NCBI GenBank assembly: GCA_030220185.1
Contig: JASPKZ010003421.1
Location: forward strand, 976,001-1,040,000
Direction: 5' to 3'
Length of the DNA stretch: 64,000 bases
From: Diploptera punctata
Taxonomy: Eukaryota > Arthropoda > Insecta > Blattodea > Blaberidae
Below the pieces are notes generated by a model. That model did no database searches, was not told where the DNA came from, and saw only the letters and a program-made list of their open reading frames with translations. The position numbers were made by a program, and so were the translations under genes. Positions within the stretch are counted from its first letter, which is position 1. Each line of letters starts with the position of its first letter. Shown piece by piece: positions 34,501 to 45,101 of the stretch.

Positions 34501-35217
34501 GACCGGGATGAAGCCTGGACAAGTGATGCCATAAGCCAGCATTCTTACAGATTACGTATCTGATATGAATACTGCAAAAAGAGAGGCTTCTAGACACAAT
34601 TCATAAAATATACTGGTGTAAATGGGGCTTTAAAACTCCATTTTTCTCAATATTAATTGTTTTCCTTTAATGTATTTTTTCTTCAAATACTGTTTCAAAC
34701 TATTTGTCTACCTATTCAGTGTGATTTTTAATAGATTTTGCTTATCTTCTATTTGTTTTCATCATTACATTTGGAACACTACTTGTGAAGTAATACATAA
34801 ATTAATTTCTTATTTTGAATAAACAGATTCCCAGTTACGTTCAATGTATCGTGAACACTAGTTTCTACTCTTCCAGTAACGTGAATATTATTTATCTTCC
34901 CCTGGAAGAGCAGAAACCCGTGTTCAGGATATATTGAATGTAACGGAGGAGCTTCTTTCACAACTGAACATCTCCAATTCATTTTTTTTCATGAGATGAC
35001 AAAAAAATCGTATACCTCCTAAATTTTTATTTTTATGCGTTTGATGTAATCATCTGCATTCTCACACCGATTTCAATGGAATGTGTTTACATTTTTTAAA
35101 ATAGTTAATACGCATGTGGGAAATCTACCGTAATAAATCAATAACTAACGTTTTTAAATTTAGAAGTTGTTGAGTTTACAAATAAAAGTCCTTCAATTAT
35201 CTTAATAGGAATAATTA
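34501..35217. other. No gene seen
   Basis: AT-rich sequence with no supported feature. Confidence 0.45.
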
Positions 35218-35450
35218 TTCTTCTTCTTCTTCTTAAACTTAATTTGTACGATTTTCATCCTGTTTATTTCCAAAATCACTCCTCGGAGGAAGACGTACTG
35301 GATGTGCATTCACTGTCTATCCATCTCTTGGCTGGTCTTCCTCTTGTTCTTCTCCCGTCCATTGGTCTATCTTCTTTAGCTCTTTTTGCAAGCCGTTTTC
35401 TTCCATTCTTTCTATATGACCCTTCCAATATTTTCGTCTATCTATAATAA
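35218..35450 (-). pseudogene. LINE C-terminal end fragment
   Basis: The minus strand reads 'YWKGHIERMEENGLQKELKK' and, in the next frame, 'GRRTRGRPAKRWID'. This is the xGHxxRM and GRPxKRW pair typical of RTE-like LINE ends. The plus-strand left edge is (CTT)n, the usual (GAA)n tail. It is a separate family from RTE-A. Confidence 0.7.
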
Positions 35451-35507
35451 ATTTGGTTATGTCGAATAATTATCCAAATAATAAAATTAACTTTAAAAGT
35501 TAAAATC

Positions 35508-35508
35508 C

Positions 35509-35601
<93 letters not shown>
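35508..35601. repeat. (AAT)n microsatellite
   Basis: About 31 units, nearly perfect. Confidence 0.97.
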
Positions 35602-35602
<1 letters not shown>

Positions 35603-35894
35603 GAAATATAAGTTTAAATACCTAAAAATCTATTAAAGTACGTATTAAAGCTCTAATCAGCTATATTTCGATTTCATTATTGAAATGTTGTATATGAAAC
35701 CAAAACAAAAATATAAAAGAAGCATAATTTACAAGTATGAAACAGTAAAACAATACAGCTTAATTACGGAATTATTTACTTCCAAAGATTGTCATACAGA
35801 TAAGGAAGTATGGATACTGTAAAACTAAAAAATAATATTTTAGGTTTCAAGGAAAAAAATACTTACTTGGTTTTTTTTCCCCTGTGCCCTATAT

Positions 35895-36215
35895 ATATGT
35901 CCACCGCTGTGGTCTGGAGGTAGCGTGCTGCCTTGTAACTCAGCGAGCACGAGTTTGATTCCCGGTAGGGATAAGCTCCTGGGTGAAGTTTTTTTCTGGA
36001 TTTTTCCTCACCTCTAAGACAAATGTCAGGAAGCTTAGGGCCCAACGGTCCCCGAAAATCATCCTGCCATCATCATCATTATTATCATCCTTTGCCGGCG
36101 TGAAAAGCAACTGGAAGTTACCACACCTATAATTCCCTAGAAAAGCCGCAAAGCATAGCATGAAAATGCTATGATTACAGTGAAAGGACCCGCCCTCGGG
36201 CAGAATTACTATATA
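35895..36215 (+). repeat. SINE-E copy
   Basis: 'CACCGCTGTGGTCTGGAGG', a damaged B box 'GAGTTTGATTCCCGG', and the family body to 'GGCAGAATTACTATA' are present. It is more divergent than 32296-32640. The mariner-like element at 36230 sits in its TA tail. Confidence 0.88.
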
Positions 36216-36229
36216 TATATATATATACA

Positions 36230-37881
36230 CATGGTGTATTAAAAAGGATGGCGCAAACTTACATGGTTGAAAGTAAACGAACGATAATAGAAGCAACAAT
36301 GTCCCAGTAAACATGGTCCGCAAACGAGCCGTTGGCGAGATAATTACGAATGTATGGTTACAAGCCGCCACTGATGCCATTGTTTGTAACATTGTACGGT
36401 TTACTCCTTGCGCACTTGAAGCCGTCCTATGTTCTTTGTTTACAAAACTGAGCATTGCCGAGAGGTGGAGTTGTAATCAAACCATACACGCAGAACGTAC
36501 AGGACGGATACAATACACAGTCTCGAAAGGTATCAGTCTCGTCTGAGGAGTGCCTCTTGTGCTGTGTTGTAGTTACAATGGCATTTCATGTACGGTAGGG
36601 CTAATGGCAATGCACGGGAGGCTGCACGCTTGTACCAAGAAACATATCCTGATCGTTGACACCCTGAAAGGCGTACATTTACAAGGGTCCATCAGCGCCT
36701 GAGAGAAAATGGGAGTTTTGCACATGGCAGAGCAGTAGGTAGGCCTGCTCGCATTGCGCCTGAGGTTGAGGATATGGTGTTGGAAGCAGTACAGCTCTCT
36801 CCAGGAACCTCCACGAGACGAATTGTCACACAAGTACCTGTACTAAGCCACAGTAGTGTATGGAGAATTTTACAGCGCAATTTACTGTACCCTTACCACC
36901 TCCAACGAGTTCAATGTCTCAATGATGCGGACTTTGTTCCTAGAGTGATGTTTTGTCAGTGGATGCAACAACAGACTGTAGTCAACCCTCGTTTCGCATG
37001 TAACATTTTATTTACAGACGAAGCAGTATTCACACGCGATGGTGTTTTTAATTATCATAATACACATTTTGGTGTGAAATAAACCCACATGCTGTTCATG
37101 AGCCACCACATCAGCACCGTTTCTCACTGAATGTGTGGTTAGGGGTACTAAGTAATTATCTCATTAGGCCACACATTCTTCCACGAAAACTTAATGGACG
37201 GAGGTACTTTGGTTTCTGCCGCGTCATCTTCCAGGATTGCTTGAGATGTTCCCCTTCAGCAACGTCAGAGTTTGTGGTACATGTATGATGGAGCTCCGGC
37301 ACATTTTGCTGCTGCTGTGAGACGGCATCTAACACGCAGATACGACCAAAGATGGATAGGTCGAGGCGGATCTGTACCTTGGCCTCCAAGATCACCTGAT
37401 CTAAATCCTTTGGATTTTTGTGTCTGGCGTCACCTCAAAAGCGAAGTGTACAGCACACCCGTTAACACGGTTGAAGAACTGGAGCAGAGAGTTGTACATG
37501 CTTGTCAAGAATTCAGAAATGATCCAGGGATTTTCGAAAGAATTCGACATTCATTGCAGAGGCGAGCGCAGCAGTAGTATTGCATCCAGATGCAAGGAAG
37601 ACACTTCGAACACACCTCCTTTAACAGATAACCCATAAGTGAAGTGAATTGTGAAATGTCAACTAACTGAGATGAAAAATTAATGGTAAAGTATAATTCA
37701 AATTAATTTGTACTAACTAGAACGATGTTTACAATGAAGTCAGTGGCGGCTTGTAACCATACATTCGTAATTATCTCGCAAATGGCTCGTTTGCGGACCC
37801 ATGTTTACTGGAACATTGTTGCTTTTATTACCGTGTACTTTCAACCATGTAAGTTTGCTCCATTCATTTTGATACACCCTG
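36230..37881 (+). mobile_element. Mariner-like transposon with ~140-bp TIRs
   Basis: The ends are inverted repeats of about 140 bp (36230-36375 and 37740-37881), both carrying 'GCAAACTTACATGGTTGAAA', 'GAGATAATTACGAATGTATG' and 'GTTACAAGCCGCC'. The right edge ACACCCTG is followed by TATA. The left edge lies in a SINE-E TA tail, so the duplication cannot be read cleanly. It encloses one transposase pseudogene (36570-37577). The size of 1652 bp fits a complete single-gene element. Confidence 0.85.
36570..37577 (+). pseudogene. Mariner-superfamily transposase, broken
   Basis: The N-terminal helix-turn-helix part reads 'GRANGNAREAARLYQETYPD', then hits a stop (about 36658). It continues 'RVHQRLRENGSFAHGRAVGR', 'SHSSVWRILQRNLLYPYHLQ' and the first catalytic aspartate in 'ILFTDEAVFTRDGVFNYH'. 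A stop at 37081 and a frameshift around 37200 follow. The last part has the second aspartate in 'YMYDGAPAHFAAAVRRHL' and the third in 'PPRSPDLNPLDFCVWRHLKS'. All three catalytic acidic positions are visible but not in one frame. The protein would bind the TIRs and cut at TA. Confidence 0.85.
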
Positions 37882-38720
37882 TATATAGGAACTTCGGATA
37901 AATTTGACCATTGTTTTGAATTTGTTTCTCTTCTTTCAATTAAGGGTTTTGAATTTTGTTTAATTACAGTGATTACCATTAGTGTTGTAACTATGAAATA
38001 GGATTATTTTATACAAATATGGAAACATCTTCATAATTTATCAACTTTATACATTACAAGAAAGGTTCACTTTAACCTCCATATTCGGATAAAATGGACC
38101 CCAGAGTCCACCTTAGCTTTTAGTCTATTTTTAAGTTTATTTACTCTATTAATTTATACAGACAGACACAGATTAATCTAAAAATATGTATGACTGATCA
38201 TAATTGAAAAGCTCGATATTTATTTAATGTTTTGAAATATCATTGTTGAATATAGCATTCACGCGTCATTCAAATGCAGAATACGACGGTCTTTGGGTTT
38301 ATCCTTACTGATAAAATAGATGTATTCGTGTAAAGTGGACCCAGGTCCTCGTGGAGGGTTCACATTAACCGAATTCCTTTGTTATATTTAATTATTTTAT
38401 ACAGCCACCATGTCACATAATATCAAACCAACCCGTCAGTATATGAAAACAACATCTACATAATATAATACATTTAGGAGTTTTTTTCGACATTTGTAAT
38501 AGCAATAGCAGATTTTAAGAATTGATTCTTAGCTTGAAAAACTTTTAAAGTGGTCATTTTCATAAATATCACAAATAAACCCTTCTTCGCACAAAAGAAT
38601 AACCCGTCCAAGTTGATGAGGGGAAGAAGAAGTTAAAATATTTTCTGTTCGAGGGCAGCACCAATTAAAATTAGATATTAACAGGGTCCACTCAAACAGA
38701 AGGTTCCACATTACCCGAAC
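37882..38720. other. No gene seen; recurring TTCAC-TTAACC words
   Basis: Three loose repeats of a motif combining TGGACCC or GGTCCAC with GGTTCAC(A/T)TTAACC lie near 38063, 38335 and 38680. There is no open frame of note. Confidence 0.45.
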
Positions 38721-38722
38721 TT

Positions 38723-38762
<40 letters not shown>
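38721..38762. repeat. (TA)n microsatellite
   Basis: About 19 TA units. Confidence 0.95.
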
Positions 38763-38767
<5 letters not shown>

Positions 38768-38822
38768 ATATATTTTTGACATTTGGCAATGAAGGCAAAT
38801 ATGATATGAAAAAAAAAAGAAT

Positions 38823-38896
38823 GCTTGAGTCGGGATTTGAACTCGAGTCTCTAAAGTCTGTACCTTTAGCGCTCTAACCAACTGAGCTATCCAAGA
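38823..38896 (-). tRNA. tRNA-like sequence, left arm
   Basis: It has 'TAGCTCAGTTGG' (A box and D arm, GCTC/GAGC closed) and 'GAGTTCAAATCCC' (B box and T arm, 4 of 5 pairs). The anticodon stem CTAAAG/CTTTAG leaves a 7-nt loop GTACAGA, giving ACA at the anticodon position, which is unusual for a nuclear tRNA. The acceptor stem pairs at most 5 of 7. It looks like a tRNA-derived sequence or pseudogene rather than a working tRNA. It reads outward from the palindrome, ending in a T run. Confidence 0.5.
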
Positions 38897-39172
38897 ATTC
38901 CAATACAAGCATACAATTTTCTTATACATGTAGTATTCTCAATTCACACAAGAGGTATCGGAAATTTATTCCAACTGCCATCTCGCGGCTAACATAACAG
39001 TTAAGCAAATTTTAAAATTAAAAAAAGCGTTACTGCTATAAAGTAAATATTCTCTTTAAATATTTGCTTAACTGTTGTTAGCCGCGAGATGGCAGTTGGA
39101 ATAAATTTCCGCTACCTCTTGTGTGAATTGAGAATACTACATGTATAAGAAATTGTATGCTTGTATTGGAAT

Positions 39173-39246
39173 TCTTAGGTAGCTCAGTTGGTTAGAGCGC
39201 TAAAGGTACAGACTTTAGAGACTCGAGTTCAAATCCCGACTCAAGC
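39173..39246 (+). tRNA. tRNA-like sequence, right arm
   Basis: Mirror copy of 38823-38896, identical from the D arm to the 3' end, with changes in the 5' acceptor strand (CTTAGG against CTTGGA). It is followed within 4 bp by TTCTTTTTTCTTTT, a good Pol III terminator. The two copies are divergent. Confidence 0.5.
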
Positions 39247-39270
39247 ATTCTTTTTTCTTTTCATATCATA

Positions 39271-39984
39271 AAAAATATAAGCAATGAAAGTATGTTCAAA
39301 TTCCTTTACTCAGAATTTTGTATTATCTCCTTATTAGAAAAGATCTCTTCAATTTAACAGAACATGAAATGCACTACCTTTTTATTGATACTGTCTTCAC
39401 CAACCTGTAAGAGAATTATAGGGCGTAGATTTTTTTTATTATTGTACGACATTATGGTTATATTTACTTGTAAAATCTACACGCATGGCGATTTAATGAC
39501 TGGGTATTTGGGCATCATCATCTGACGAGACATTTCAAAGGGTCGCATAATGCGTTTCCGTTCCTCATTATGTATTCCGTTACCGGGAAGCGAACACAGA
39601 ACCTACATACTATTACATCTTGTTAGGATGACATGAATTATCTCTTCCAGTTCTGTTTCAACAGACCGGGAGGGTTCAAACAGATCTGGCACTGAGACTA
39701 TGACCAGGGTTTGCTATTCAATCCCATATCTAATAAGCACTCTGATTAATTTTAAATTATTTTTTGCGCGATAGTGTGTTTTGTCGTACTTACAGCAATG
39801 GCGATCATGATTCAAAGTTCAACTTCCTACATTTCGGGATTGGCAACCTAAATAACTATACTATAATAAAATAACTATACTGTAATGTGAGACGAACATG
39901 ACGCTTCCACGTTTCCTTGTCGACTCAACTTATAGCAATTTACTTTATTGCGTTCACTATCCGCAACTTCATTAGTTATTACAT
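39271..39984. other. No gene seen
   Basis: No supported feature. Confidence 0.45.
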
Positions 39985-39985
39985 T

Positions 39986-40480
39986 TCATATACTAGTGGT
40001 ATTATCACTTTCTTTGCCATTATTTAGGCCTACTACAATTACTTGAACTGCCTTTACTTTCTCATTAGGCTTAGCCGAGGAAACAATGTGAACGCCCTCA
40101 TATTCGTCTTCTACTTTACATATATTTATCTTAGGCTCCGCCACATGATTGTCTACCATGTCGAGCTTATTCTCAACCGCTTGAATGGCCAATTCAGTTT
40201 CTGGAATTTCTTCTCCTTTTAACTCCGACCTCAGTGTGTCGTTGCAAGATCTAATCTCCTGTCTTATCTCGCTAATCTCGCTTCTCAAAGCTTGCATATT
40301 ATCATTCATTTTCTTTTCAAAACTTTTCATATTGTCATTCAGCGATTTCATAAATTGATATACATCTTTTGCACTTATTAGAGAATCACCCTGTATTTCG
40401 TGAGTTTTATTACTCTGAACATTTATTTGTTCATAATCCATCGCGCTTTCTCGCGGCATATTTGAAATTGAATGGACCAT
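39986..40480 (-). CDS. Gag-like coiled-coil protein, 164 aa
   Basis: An intact open frame begins at an ATG (40480) and ends at 39986. The first 45 residues are polar. Residues about 40-95 form a heptad-rich helix with 'FMKSLNDNMKSFEKKMNDNM' and 'EISEIRQEIRSCNDTLRSEL', a strong coiled-coil prediction by eye. The remainder is acidic with several VE/KV pairs. Short, coiled-coil N-terminal regions like this are common at the start of gag of Gypsy-type LTR retrotransposons, but no capsid, zinc knuckle, protease or polymerase follows. It may also be a lone host gene or a chance frame. Composition argues against pure chance. Confidence 0.4.
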   Translation of the reverse strand: MVHSISNMPRESAMDYEQINVQSNKTHEIQGDSLISAKDVYQFMKSLNDNMKSFEKKMNDNMQALRSEISEIRQEIRSCNDTLRSELKGEEIPETELAIQAVENKLDMVDNHVAEPKINICKVEDEYEGVHIVSSAKPNEKVKAVQVIVVGLNNGKESDNTTSI

Positions 40481-42124
40481 TCTCGGCGCACTATTAAAAT
40501 TACACTGGCTAGTATTTGGGAAATTCCATTAGGTCTTGCCACTGCACAAATTTAATATTATATTTAATTAAGCTCATTTCGCTTTCAATATTGATTCATA
40601 AAACAAGGAAATTCACTTTCCATTTATTGGGCAATCATATTATAGACCCATATTGGAATAGCCAAGTACTAGCGTTACACACACACATATATATAAAATG
40701 TGACGCTGACACAGCACATATGCACATATAATAAAAATAATTATTTTCTTTCTCACTTACTATTGGTCGACTTTGCTTACTTGACCTGTGGATGTCCAAA
40801 TCCACCGTTTGGCAGCTACTCTACGAATTCAAATGGTTGTGGCAGCTATTATCCGCCGAATGTCGGTGCTAACTGCTGCTGGCCTCGTACTCGTATCACG
40901 TTCACTGTCGCTCACTGCAGTGGTACACCACGGCGAAAAAATCTAATGTTCAGCCATATATAACGGGATTGTTTAAGGCGGTTAGTCCAGGGCAAGGCGA
41001 GGACTCTATGTATCTCAGGGTTGTGGATTTTCACCGTGGGATAAGGCGAGGAACGAACCAAGGATAACTGAATACTATCAGGAGGCTTACCAATACAGCA
41101 CTGATGTCGTTTATATAATATTTATTAATTAACATGAAACACAAGACTGTTACAGTTCCAATTCCAGAACATTGGATTTATTTGGATATATTCCGGTATT
41201 TTTCACTTCGCAATGTTACAGGTGCGAATAGCGGTCAATACTGGACCAATTTTATTAATATCGTGGCGAATCTATCGCGTTTTGGAACACTGATAATTAC
41301 CGGTCTTCACTCGACCTAAAGTGTGATATAACGCCAGCACACTGATGCTTTTAAAATGAATAACTTTTATAACTTGCCGTTCTTGGCCTAACACATTTAG
41401 TGTATCTAATGGGCCGCTTGCCTGCGACCGGCGAAATATACGAGTCCGCACTGCCGCGGAACTCAAACGATTAATCCTGCGCGGAGTCTTATGTTAATTT
41501 TGTTCCACCCGGGAACACATCCCGGAGTAGACTACTTTCACGATATTCGGAATATATCCAACTCCATCTTACAAATACACTTTACAAAACAAATATTTTC
41601 ATTGGCCGAACATATAATTAACATACATAAAAAACGCCTTACTAGCAGAATGATATTGACTTATGGACTCTGATTGGGCATTATGGTTCCCACTATAGTT
41701 CAACCAGAATCTCGGGACAATTCATTGGTCTATGTATTTCCAGGTGTGATTTTCACACGCTGGCGAGAAGTTCATTAATTTACTGAAAACAGATGGACAT
41801 AGTTTTTGGCTACTGTCGCCATCTCAACAGGCGGTCTAGTGGTTTTCGACACTTAAAATTGACCGTCATTTATCTGTCTGGAAGGATGACTTCCGGAGCC
41901 GGACAAGGGACATTACGTCTCCAGCTGCGAGGTCGTAATATTAGGGTTGTAAAACAATTTTAACTTACATGTGTCCATCTTCAAAGAACTTGAGATACAA
42001 TGGACAGAAATTCCTTTATGTATACTCAAGCGTAACAGATTGGTAAAAGTTTCTCACGAAACCTTTTCTGGAAAGTGCAACTACATATTTAATAATAATG
42101 TTTAATAATAATAAAATTAATTAG
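40481..42124. other. No clear gene; possible 5' leader of the gag-like frame
   Basis: This lies upstream (minus strand) of the gag-like frame. Part of it (40760-41700) is less AT-rich than its neighbours. I looked for an LTR pair and a primer-binding site and found neither. No duplicated terminal segment exists within the window. Confidence 0.35.
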
Positions 42125-42277
42125 TGCAGTTATTTCTGCTACAAGTGATAAAATTAAACTTATAAAATCGGGGTGAAACACGACTGTGATTGGTTGTAAA
42201 TAAAAAATCATTGAAATGTGATGGGTCATTGACTCCCATTTGGGGCATGAGTTAAATAGTCACGTGAAACTGTTGAA
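42125..42277 (-). repeat. R750 repeat, partial inverted copy
   Basis: The minus strand reads 'GACTATTTAACTCATGCCCC', then two CCAAT boxes (ACCAATCAC), then 'CGATTTTATAAGTTTAATTT'. It matches the first 150 bp of the plus-strand R750 units at 51726 and 56456. Confidence 0.8.
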
Positions 42278-43243
42278 CAATTTATGTACTGATAACTATA
42301 TGTTCATAATACTAATGGCATATTCCCCCATTATAAGTAGGGCATAAAAGTACCCCTGGCATAAAAGTAAAATGTCACTTCTGCAGGTTTGAAAATATAA
42401 TTTAGGTATAAAGAACATGCAAACATTAAGGGTTAGCTTTTTCAGCGATGATAAATGAAACATTAAATATTATTTTGTAGATATTCAAAATGCATAGTTA
42501 ATATCGGTTACCTCGCATTTCTCTACTATTTGCTCCTACAGACTACATACTTTAAATATAGACCTATATACACAAAGATTTAAACATTTTCTCAGTATCG
42601 TCGATATATTTAACTATCAGAAAGAAAAATTAAAAGGGTATCACATGCAAATTTTATATACTGTCATTTAGCGATAAATCTGATAGTAAAATGATTTACA
42701 ACTTTAGCTATAAAATGTATTCAATTCTATTTATATTTTTTATTATTATTAAATTATCATATTTTCTACTTTATCTTTAATGTTTAAGAAAATAAGTTAT
42801 TTGAAGGGTACATGGAAAAAAAAGTCACTTTTTTCTTGAAAGAGCAAATGGTACTTTACTTTAGATGTATATCATATAACACTTCTTTTTTTGTATAGCA
42901 AACTTTGGATGTAAATTAACCCATGATTAAACAGTATTATACTCTTTCACACATCTAAATTATAGTGGTTTCCATGGTGAATTTAACGACACCTCTAACT
43001 CCATTTCGACAAAAAGTGACTTACCCGGTTCTTTCCCTGTTCTCTTAATTTATGGTGAATTGTAACAGTTGGTATGCCTTAAATGTTTAAAAAAGATGTC
43101 TTCGGGTAAAAGTTTGTCTAATTCATAATAATTTTAGAATATATGTAAATCAATCAAATTAAAGCAAATCTTCATACAAGGAGAAATAATTGAATTGTAA
43201 TGTCCAGATATGGATAACTTTATTTTGTTTCTTCATTTGCACA
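42278..43243. other. No gene seen
   Basis: AT-rich sequence with no supported feature. Confidence 0.45.
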
Positions 43244-43518
43244 GACTATTTAACTCATGTCCTAAATGAGAGTAAATGACCGATCACATTTTAATTAAAT
43301 TTGTTTTACTACTAATGACAGTCGTGTTTCACCTTGCTCTTTATCAATTTCTGTGTATCACATCCTGCTTTTGTGATAAATAAAGTTCCTCCTTTTAATA
43401 TTCTGAACAAGTCGGACATTATTTTGCTGTGACTGACTATAAATCAAATACATTGAATATAGCAAATAATGAACAGATTCCTTCGAACTACACATTTGAT
43501 AATTGCATGTTCAATAAT

Positions 43519-43716
43519 CATCATCTTCTTCTTCTTCACTTCATGGGCTGGGAGAAATTGCCTGTTTCGCCTCACAATTGTTCAGTCCACCTTTTCACTA
43601 GCCTTTCCTAACATTCTTTGAACCTCTTGGCTGATAATGAAATGCTGCTATTGGTAATCTTGTTACATTAATTCTTTCTACAATGTCTAAATCATTTATC
43701 TCTATTCTTCGTTGAG
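43519..43716 (-). pseudogene. LINE-4 3' end, exact target duplication
   Basis: Flanked by TGTTCAATAAT at 43508-43518 and 43717-43727. On the minus strand it carries a VxRLPxAAFxYxPRGSxNV-type end and the same 'GAGGCGAAACAGGCAATTT' as 10580-10620. It closes in (GAA)n. Only 198 bp arrived. Confidence 0.88.
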
Positions 43717-43987
43717 TGTTCAATAATTGTGTTTTTAAATAATGGTGGTTTTACTGAGTTGTTTATTAAAAAGTTAAAGTGAATAATAAAACTATAATGT
43801 TGGTAAAAGTTATAATACACAGTTTATTTTTTTTCCTCCACTAGGGTGCATTGTTACAATATTTCGATCCTATTTAGCAATAAACGATATAATCAAGTTG
43901 CAGTGAATGAATAATGAAACATAACCATACATTGATGATGTTGAGTGATTCCGGGTTCTGTGGCCGTGGTCCATAGTTGGTGTTGAT

Positions 43988-44030
43988 ACCAGACGTTTCG
44001 CCCTCAACTGCGGAGGGCATCTTCAGTGGC
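43988..44030 (-). ncRNA. Hammerhead-like motif, left end of Penelope element
   Basis: Same layout as 45059-45101, in the opposite orientation: GCCA, CTGAAGA, extra T, GCCCTC/GAGGGC stem II, GAAA, ACGT palindrome, C, TGGT. It overlaps the last codons and stop of the GIY-YIG protein. Confidence 0.6.
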
Positions 44031-44960
44031 GAGTGCTTCTAGGCGTGTTTCCTGGTCGGAAGCTCTACTTAGAGTGAACGCTGCGGGTGTTGTATTGATA
44101 CTAGTGGTGGGAGCAGGGTGAGCGGGCGTGGCTCTTGCTGATTGGCTGATGGTCGTCTCCTTGTTGTCCCTAGTGTTGATGCATTTATTTTCTAGTGTAC
44201 GGTACCAGGCCTTAGACAGTTTAATAACCTTCCTCTTTTCTGTTAATATTTTCCTTATGCTTGTGTATTCTATAGCCTCTCGATATAATCTAGGGAAGTA
44301 ATAGGAAGTTGTGGCTAAAACTTGTGTATCATCGAATAGAATCTGGTGTCCATTCATATGGCATGTTCTGCTACAGCCGATTTATCCATTTCTCCTTGTC
44401 TGCAGTTTCTTTTGTGTTCTGATAAACGGGTGGCTATACTTCTTTTTGTGGTCCCTATGTATGGTTTACCACACGAACAAGGAAGTCGATATACGCCGCA
44501 AGTGGAGAGAGGTGGCCGAGGATCCTTAGCTGAGCGAAGGCAGTCTTCTATTTTTCTTGTAGGTCTGTAAACTGTTTTTATGTTGTATTTTCGTAGGAGT
44601 TTTCCGATACGATCTGTGACTCTTTGTATATATGGTAAGTAGGCTATGCTGGTTGAGGGTGTGTTATCCATTCTGACGTGCTGTCTTCGTGGATGTATGG
44701 TTTGTCTTATTTCCTTGGATGTGTAGCCATTTTTCTGGAAACAATTGAACAGAATGGTGTTGTTCTTGTTTAAGGTGTTGTGGTTGGCATAACTTAGTCG
44801 CTCTGTCGAACAGTGTCTTAATGACACCTCGCTTTTGTCTTGGATGGTGGTTAGAGTCTTTGTGCAGATATCGGTCTGTGTGTGTAGGTTTTCTGTAAAC
44901 TGTATGTTGAATTTCCCCATTGCCAGTCCTTATTATTTGAACATCCAGGAAAGGAGCCAC
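44005..44960 (-). pseudogene. Penelope-type RT thumb and GIY-YIG endonuclease, frameshifted
   Basis: It starts in the reverse-transcriptase thumb region: 'FLDVQIIRTGNGEIQHTVYR', 'KPTHTDRYLHKDSNHHP' and 'QKRGVIKTLFDRATKLC'. A frameshift near 44790 leads to 'NCFQKNGYTSKEIRQTIHPR'. The endonuclease follows, with 'GVYRLPCSCGKPYIGTTKRS' (GVY and YIG motifs) and 'RLSEHKRNCRQG'. A second frameshift at about 44355 leads to 'MNGHQILFDDTQVLATTSYY' and the C-terminal tail. Cys and His residues upstream of and within the GIY-YIG module fit the Penelope type. Two frameshifts and the missing N-terminus make it inactive. Confidence 0.88.
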
Positions 44961-45058
44961 GCCCGCTCACCCTGCTCCCACCACTAGTATCAATACAACA
45001 CCCGCAGCGTTCACTCTAAGTAGAGCTTCCGACCAGGGAAACACGCCTAGAAGCACTC

Positions 45059-45101
45059 GCCACTGAAGATGCCCTCCGCAGTTGAGGGCGAAACGTCTGG
45101 T
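45059..45101 (+). ncRNA. Hammerhead-ribozyme-like motif, right end of Penelope element
   Basis: Stem I strand GCCA (45059-45062); core CTGAAGA; one extra T; stem II GCCCTC/GAGGGC (6 bp); GAAA (45090-45093); stem III as the loopless palindrome ACGT; C at 45097 completing a GUC cleavage site; then TGGT, pairing with GCCA (three Watson-Crick, one wobble). Penelope-like elements are a known host of such minimal hammerheads. Loopless stem III implies action as a dimer. The extra U after the core is a deviation shared by all three loci here. Confidence 0.62.

Larger units (their letters stand above)
38800..39270. repeat. Palindrome with a tRNA-like sequence in each arm
   Basis: Arms 38800-39010 and 39061-39270 are inverted copies of about 210 bp with very few differences (one substitution near 38959, a 2-nt indel near 38994). 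They are separated by 50 bp. From the centre outward each arm has about 165 bp of unique sequence, a 74-nt tRNA-like sequence, and a T-rich stretch ending in TATCATA. No clear target duplication was found. Confidence 0.9.

Noticed and set aside
36573..36880. Minus-strand frames within the mariner-like transposase (also 37156-37395)
   Set aside because: Shadows of the transposase coding strand; they show no motif of their own.
38823..39246. A functional pair of nuclear tRNA genes
   Set aside because: The acceptor stem is poorly paired and the implied ACA anticodon is not normally used. Kept as tRNA-like only.
41460..41960. Possible LTR upstream of the gag-like frame
   Set aside because: No second copy of this stretch, no TG...CA ends with flanking duplication, and no primer-binding site could be identified.
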